Shown: positions 5,637-8,606 of the stretch, piece after piece | Layout: every line of letters starts with the position of its first letter | Position numbering within the stretch: position 1 is the first letter of the stretch | From: VBAS01 sp964581455 | GTDB lineage: Bacteria > Bacteroidota > Bacteroidia > Chitinophagales > Chitinophagaceae | Assembly: GCA_964581455.1 (NCBI GenBank) | Contig: CAZOOT010000136.1 | Span: 1-8,606, forward strand | Length of the DNA: 8,606 nucleotides | Direction: 5' to 3' | Notes under the pieces: generated by a model | Databases searched by the model: none | Told to the model about the DNA's origin: nothing | The model's input: only the letters and a program-made list of their open reading frames with translations | Made by a program: the position numbers and the translations under genes

Positions 5637-6482
5637 ATGCAAAAATTATTTCTTTCATTCTTGTTGCCCCTAGTAGTAATTCTTTTTGTTTTTTGTAAAA
5701 AACAAAAATACCCTGAACCAAATCCTGCTCCCAATCCAAATCCTGCTGTACGTGAATGGAAATTTGAAGATAATCCCGTGTGGACAGATGAATTCAGTAT
5801 TAACGGAGCACCAGATCCTGCTAAATGGGGTTACGATGTTGGAGGCGGTGGTTGGGGTAATAATGAACTGCAATACTATACCAATGGATTCAATGCATCA
5901 GTAAGTAACGGTACATTAAAAATTACAGCAAAAAAAGATAATAGTTTTGGAAGAGATTACACTTCTGCCAGAATGGTTACCAAGAACAAGGCTGATTGGT
6001 TATATGGAAGATTTGAAATAAGGGCAAAACTACCTAAAGGGCGGGGTAGCTGGCCGGCTATCTGGATGTTGCCTACTGATTGGGAATATGGTGCCTGGCC
6101 GAATAGTGGTGAGATTGACATCATGGAACATGTGGGTTATGACCAAAACAATGTACATATTTCAGTTCATACCAAAGCATATAATCATACGATCAATACG
6201 CAAAAATCTGCAAATAAATTTGTGAGTGGTGCCTCTGACGATTTTCATATTTACCGGGTTGACTGGGCCTCATATGGCATCAGAGGTTTTATTGATGGTG
6301 AACAGATTTTTGAATTCATGAATCTTGGCGGCTCAGATTTCTGGCCTTTTGATAAAAAATTTCACATGCTTTTTAATATAGCTGTTGGAGGAAACTGGGG
6401 AGGTGCACAAGGTGTTGATGATACCATTTTTCCAATAACATTGGAAATTGATTATCTGAAAGTGTACAGGTTTGTGAGATAA
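5637..6482 (+). CDS. Glycoside hydrolase family 16 beta-glucanase (laminarinase-like)
   Basis: This 281-residue enzyme belongs to GH16, whose members cut beta-1,3(4)-glucans such as laminarin, or related galactans. The active-site motif GEIDIMEHVG (158-167) supplies nucleophile Glu159, Asp161 and acid/base Glu164. Supporting family stretches are WTDEF (49-53), NNELQYYT (75-82), LKITAKKD (94-101), ARMVTKNKADWLYGRFEIRA (111-130), GSWPAIWMLP (137-146), VHISVHTK (173-180), YRVDW (206-210) and FNIAVGGNWGG (246-256). The N-terminus is a hydrophobic signal ending in FVFC (Cys20), followed by a Pro-Asn linker (PEPNPAPNPNP, 26-36). This suggests a lipoprotein, although Phe before Cys is atypical. An upstream in-frame extension to 5334 overlaps guaC and is not used, because the signal peptide begins at 5637. 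The MEH form of the active site, with no extra insertion, favours laminarinase over agarase or carrageenase. Confidence 0.92.
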   Translation: MQKLFLSFLLPLVVILFVFCKKQKYPEPNPAPNPNPAVREWKFEDNPVWTDEFSINGAPDPAKWGYDVGGGGWGNNELQYYTNGFNASVSNGTLKITAKKDNSFGRDYTSARMVTKNKADWLYGRFEIRAKLPKGRGSWPAIWMLPTDWEYGAWPNSGEIDIMEHVGYDQNNVHISVHTKAYNHTINTQKSANKFVSGASDDFHIYRVDWASYGIRGFIDGEQIFEFMNLGGSDFWPFDKKFHMLFNIAVGGNWGGAQGVDDTIFPITLEIDYLKVYRFVR

Positions 6483-6553
6483 TGCCTCTGGAAAGTATCC
6501 AAAATATTTTTGTATTTAACTTTCAAAAAAAATCATTCACTTTAATAACAGAA

Positions 6554-6582
6554 GATTAAAAGAAACAGATCTTCTTTTAATC
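6554..6582. terminator. Candidate bidirectional terminator between GH16 and desaturase genes
   Basis: GATTAAAAGAA (6554-6564) and TTCTTTTAATC (6572-6582) form a perfect 11-bp stem with a 7-nt loop between two convergent genes. The desaturase stop codon and its last Asp codon lie in one arm. Stem arms are AT-rich and no long T-run follows in either direction, so termination efficiency is uncertain; position is the main support. Confidence 0.5.
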
Positions 6583-7323
6583 GTGATTCACCGGTTGTTT
6601 ATTGATCTTAACAATCCCCAGTTTATGAAATAACAGAATGACCGGATAAACCGGATCTACTTCATACCATTTTCTACCCATATTTGGCGATGATGGATAT
6701 TTATGATGATTATTGTGATACGCTTCTCCCAGCATAATAAAATCAAAAGGCCATAAATTTTTAGAAGTGTTTTTCATTTCATAGGAAACCGAACCAAACT
6801 TATGAGCTACCCAATTAATAACAACTGCATGTATTGGTACCGTTAAAATATGAAACGGAATTAAAAAATACCACCAGGCTGACGGTGCAAATAAAACATA
6901 GAGCACTGTATAGATTACCATCCACATAATCCTGGATTGCCAGGAATGTGCCCAGTTATCCAAAGCAGCCCAGTCAGGAAGATTCTTCTTGAATCTTTCT
7001 TCGGCTTTAAATGTACCGTTGAATATTGATGTTGAAAATGCCCTGGTATTCCACATGAGTGTAAATACATTTTTATCATACAATGGAGAATGCGGGTCCT
7101 TCTCGGTATCTGTGTATGCATGGTGCATGCGATGCAGAATTGCGAAAGTGCGGGGGCTGACATAGGCAGAACCTTGAGCCACATAAGCCAACAGGTAAAA
7201 AAATCTTTCCCAGGGCCTGGTCATACTAAAAACAGCATGTGAAGCGTAGCGATGTTGGAGGAAGGTTAAAGTGAAAAGAGAAAAATACCAGTGACAAAGA
7301 ACAAATAATAAAATAAAAAACAT
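6577..7323 (-). CDS. Membrane fatty-acid desaturase (acyl-CoA delta-9 type)
   Basis: The protein has 248 residues from the ATG at 7323. It carries the three histidine boxes that bind the di-iron centre of integral-membrane acyl desaturases: HRYASH (24-29), HRMHH (64-68, continuing AYTDTEKDPHSP) and HNNHH (203-207 in GEAYHNNHHKYP). Hydrophobic segments lie at about 1-22, 42-55, 132-150 and 152-172. Such enzymes place a double bond in acyl chains at the inner membrane, keeping membranes fluid. The frame extends upstream to a TTG at 7362, but that adds 13 polar residues before the first membrane helix, and the ATG at 7323 gives the compact N-terminus usual for this family, so I chose the ATG. 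It is shorter than eukaryotic SCD proteins and lacks a fused cytochrome b5 domain. Double-bond position and acyl carrier cannot be told from sequence. Confidence 0.9.
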   Translation of the reverse strand: MFFILLFVLCHWYFSLFTLTFLQHRYASHAVFSMTRPWERFFYLLAYVAQGSAYVSPRTFAILHRMHHAYTDTEKDPHSPLYDKNVFTLMWNTRAFSTSIFNGTFKAEERFKKNLPDWAALDNWAHSWQSRIMWMVIYTVLYVLFAPSAWWYFLIPFHILTVPIHAVVINWVAHKFGSVSYEMKNTSKNLWPFDFIMLGEAYHNNHHKYPSSPNMGRKWYEVDPVYPVILLFHKLGIVKINKQPVNHD

Positions 7324-7450
7324 ATTGGATTTTAAAAAAAACTTTGATGTTGACCCGCTCAAGGTAAACTAAGTTTTCGATTTTTGCCGATTTAATTTTG
7401 AATTCTGCTTTATTAAAAAGCTGATTCTTAATAATAGCATCAAAAAAAAA

Positions 7451-8032
7451 TTACTTTTCCATTACAAAACATTCTTTATACATACCTATTTCTGCATTTC
7501 TGTTTTGATTTTTTACAGATTCAATGAGATTTTCTGCATTCTCAGTTCCTATATAATACTCCAGTATATAAGAATAATTGCAACTTTCATAATAGGCAGA
7601 ANNNNNNNNNNGATAACAAAATAAAAAAATCAAATAAATATTCAGAAAATTATAATCCGGAAGTTCCTGAAAAAACTTTAGTTCAGCTTCATAGCAGTTG
7701 ACAAAAAGGAAAATTTTGACTTCGTCATCTTCTGAATCATGGCTGCATTCAATTTGAAATGGCGAGTACCCACCTATTTCTTTAACTTTCATTTCCACCT
7801 CAAGTATGTGTGAAGATCTTTTTCCTTTTTTAAAAATAAAATTAGTTTCATCAGCATTATACCTGTGTTGGGATATAAACTGATATTTGGATTTGTATGC
7901 TGATATTTGTTGCAGGGTTACCTCCTGTTTTATTTTCACGAGGTCATTATATTGTTCCCACTGAGAAATGAAAACATCCTGTTCTACCGGAGTTTCAAAA
8001 CAAACAAACTGCACAATTTTTTCTTTTTTCAT
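7451..8032 (-). CDS. Uncharacterised protein, interrupted by an assembly gap
   Basis: About 193 codons run from ATG at 8032 to the TAA at 7451, with a 10-N gap about three-quarters of the way along. I do not recognise a characterised domain. No signal peptide is visible (MKKEKIVQFVCFETPVEQDV), so it is probably cytoplasmic. The N-terminal half contains YQFISQHRYNADETNFIFKK and EVEMKVKEIGGYSPFQIECS. After the gap come AYYESCNYSYILEYYIG and AEIGMYKECFVMEK, the latter being a neat conserved-looking C-terminus. From memory it resembles a family of conserved Bacteroidota hypothetical proteins with the pattern YYExCxYxYILE and EIGxYKEC, but this is unverified. The residues just before the gap (LIFLFCY) look out of character and may be artefactual. 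No TAnnTTTG box was found in the 200 bp upstream. Confidence 0.7.
   Translation of the reverse strand: MKKEKIVQFVCFETPVEQDVFISQWEQYNDLVKIKQEVTLQQISAYKSKYQFISQHRYNADETNFIFKKGKRSSHILEVEMKVKEIGGYSPFQIECSHDSEDDEVKIFLFVNCYEAELKFFQELPDYNFLNIYLIFLFCYXXXXSAYYESCNYSYILEYYIGTENAENLIESVKNQNRNAEIGMYKECFVMEK
7602..7611. other. Assembly gap (10 N)
   Basis: Ten N characters interrupt the uncharacterised minus-strand gene. A run of exactly ten is a common placeholder for a gap of unknown size, so the reading frame across it is not established even though both sides happen to be in frame. Confidence 0.95.
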
Positions 8033-8075
8033 GACTTATAATTAAGATAATAAATTCAGTGTAATAATTCCGAAA

Positions 8076-8095
8076 CCGGATGACAATTTATCCGG
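8076..8095. repeat. GC-containing hairpin upstream of the uncharacterised gene
   Basis: CCGGAT (8076-8081) and ATCCGG (8090-8095) form a perfect 6-bp stem around an 8-nt AT loop, 44 bp upstream of the minus-strand start at 8032. It is one of three inverted repeats in the 227-bp spacer between divergent genes; the others are AGCAGAT/ATCTGCT (8112-8118 and 8140-8146) and CTGTTTT/AAAACAG (8176-8182 and 8185-8191). Nothing else is seen in 8033-8259. Confidence 0.4.
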
Positions 8096-8175
8096 GGAGC
8101 AATTTTAAAAAAGCAGATCGTTGTAATTTAACCTTTTTAATCTGCTAATAGACTTTTATTATTTAAATGCCTTTC

Positions 8176-8191
8176 CTGTTTTAAAAAACAG
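8176..8191. repeat. Tight inverted repeat CTGTTTT-AA-AAAACAG
   Basis: Two exact 7-bp arms are separated by two bases, 69 bp upstream of the small membrane-protein start. This could be a dimeric protein-binding site for either divergent gene. As an RNA hairpin the two-base loop is too tight for all seven pairs to form. Confidence 0.3.
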
Positions 8192-8259
8192 AGAATATAA
8201 AACTCAAACTTGCCGGGAATTAAATTATTTCTGAACTTTAGCAATAAATAAAAAAACAG

Positions 8260-8427
8260 ATGAAAAAAAATCAATTGTTGTCATTAAGCGCCATAATCTT
8301 AATTGCTTTAGGCGTACTGATGATTTACCTGGGTGTAAAAGCAGGTATTTACCCGCCTTCTATAACCGGGGCAGGTTTTCTTGTTATTGCTTTTGTTTTT
8401 TTGGGATTACGAGACAAACAATTATGA
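8260..8427 (+). CDS. Small two-helix membrane protein
   Basis: A 55-residue open frame runs from ATG at 8260 to TGA at 8425-8427. It has a Lys-rich start (MKKNQ), a first hydrophobic segment at about 6-25 (LLSLSAIILIALGVLMIYLG), a short turn with KAGIYPPS (27-34), a second hydrophobic segment at about 36-50 (TGAGFLVIAFVFLGL) and a charged tail RDKQL. This predicts an inner-membrane hairpin with both ends in the cytoplasm. No known family was recognised. Coding is supported by a sensible charge pattern and by lying just 39 bp upstream of a co-oriented lipoprotein gene, with which it may be co-transcribed. Its function is unknown, and short length keeps confidence moderate. Confidence 0.6.
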   Translation: MKKNQLLSLSAIILIALGVLMIYLGVKAGIYPPSITGAGFLVIAFVFLGLRDKQL

Positions 8428-8466
8428 TGTGTATAATTTGTTCTCTAATTAATAAATATTCATTTT

Positions 8467-8606
8467 ATGAAAAAGTTCAATAATTTTTTCATCCTCATTT
8501 TTTCCTTAATCATTATTAGTTCATGTAATAATGAAGACGGCAAAAATGAAAGTAAAGAGACTAAACTAAAAGAAGAAAATGTCGCATATAAAATTGATAG
8601 TTTGAA
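8467..8606 (+). CDS. Lipoprotein, N-terminal fragment
   Basis: The first 46 codons are visible before the right edge. A hydrophobic signal (FFILIFSLIII) ends in the lipobox ISSC with Cys20 as the lipidated residue. The next residues, NNEDG, put acidic side chains just after the cysteine, the pattern associated with lipoprotein surface export in Bacteroidota. A Lys/Glu-rich linker follows (KNESKETKLKEENVAYKIDS). From memory, a short LKEENVxYxxDS segment precedes the catalytic part of some dienelactone-hydrolase-like lipoproteins in this phylum. That is only a guess, because no catalytic motif lies inside the window. The 39-bp gap from the preceding small membrane protein suggests possible co-transcription. 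Confidence 0.8.
   Translation, partial: MKKFNNFFILIFSLIIISSCNNEDGKNESKETKLKEENVAYKIDSL

Noticed and set aside
5670..5904. Additional open frames overlapping the GH16 start on both strands
   Set aside because: The GH16 frame carries all the family motifs; the others have only biased composition.
6915..7184. Second minus-strand frame inside the desaturase gene
   Set aside because: It is an out-of-frame shadow of the histidine-box frame.
7324..7362. TTG start of the desaturase 13 codons upstream
   Set aside because: It adds polar residues before the first membrane helix, while the ATG at 7323 gives the expected compact N-terminus.

Overview
The window looks like chromosomal DNA of a Bacteroidota bacterium, most likely from the Chitinophagaceae/Sphingobacteriia side. 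The evidence is AT-rich DNA, TAnnTTTG-type -7 promoter boxes, few Shine-Dalgarno sequences, a SusC/RagA-like outer-membrane protein start, a short lipoprotein with an acidic patch after its cysteine, and a laminarinase-type GH16 enzyme. No rRNA, tRNA, CRISPR array or transposase gene was seen. The taxonomic placement is inference from these traits.

Left part, all on the minus strand. From right to left in transcription order: guaC (GMP reductase), prfB (release factor 2, with an intact programmed +1 frameshift), a small four-helix-bundle protein of the S23/intervening-sequence-protein family, pruA (glutamate-semialdehyde dehydrogenase), pyrR (PRPP-binding pyrimidine regulator/uracil phosphoribosyltransferase) and the first 80 codons of a SusC-like receptor that leaves the window. 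These are housekeeping genes without an obvious shared pathway.

Right part. A secreted or lipid-anchored GH16 beta-glucanase is transcribed rightward, divergent from guaC. It converges on a fatty-acid desaturase across a hairpin that may stop transcription both ways. Next comes an uncharacterised minus-strand gene interrupted by a 10-N assembly gap. At the right edge are a 55-residue two-helix membrane protein and the start of a lipoprotein, both on the plus strand.

The most interesting stretch is the segment between pruA and prfB (about 2712-3258). It holds nothing but the four-helix-bundle gene, wrapped in short degenerate AAATCA/CAAATT-type repeats that occur in both inverted and direct orientation on its two sides. 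The gene is cut short by one in-frame TAA, after which the normal C-terminal helix is still readable to the next stop. This looks like an inserted, partly decayed cassette. Other points worth checking are the classic RF2 recoding signal in a lineage that seldom uses Shine-Dalgarno pairing, promoter boxes ending only a few bases before ATG, a dispersed GC-rich palindrome that supplies the last codons of pruA, and a probable assembly artefact beside the N gap.
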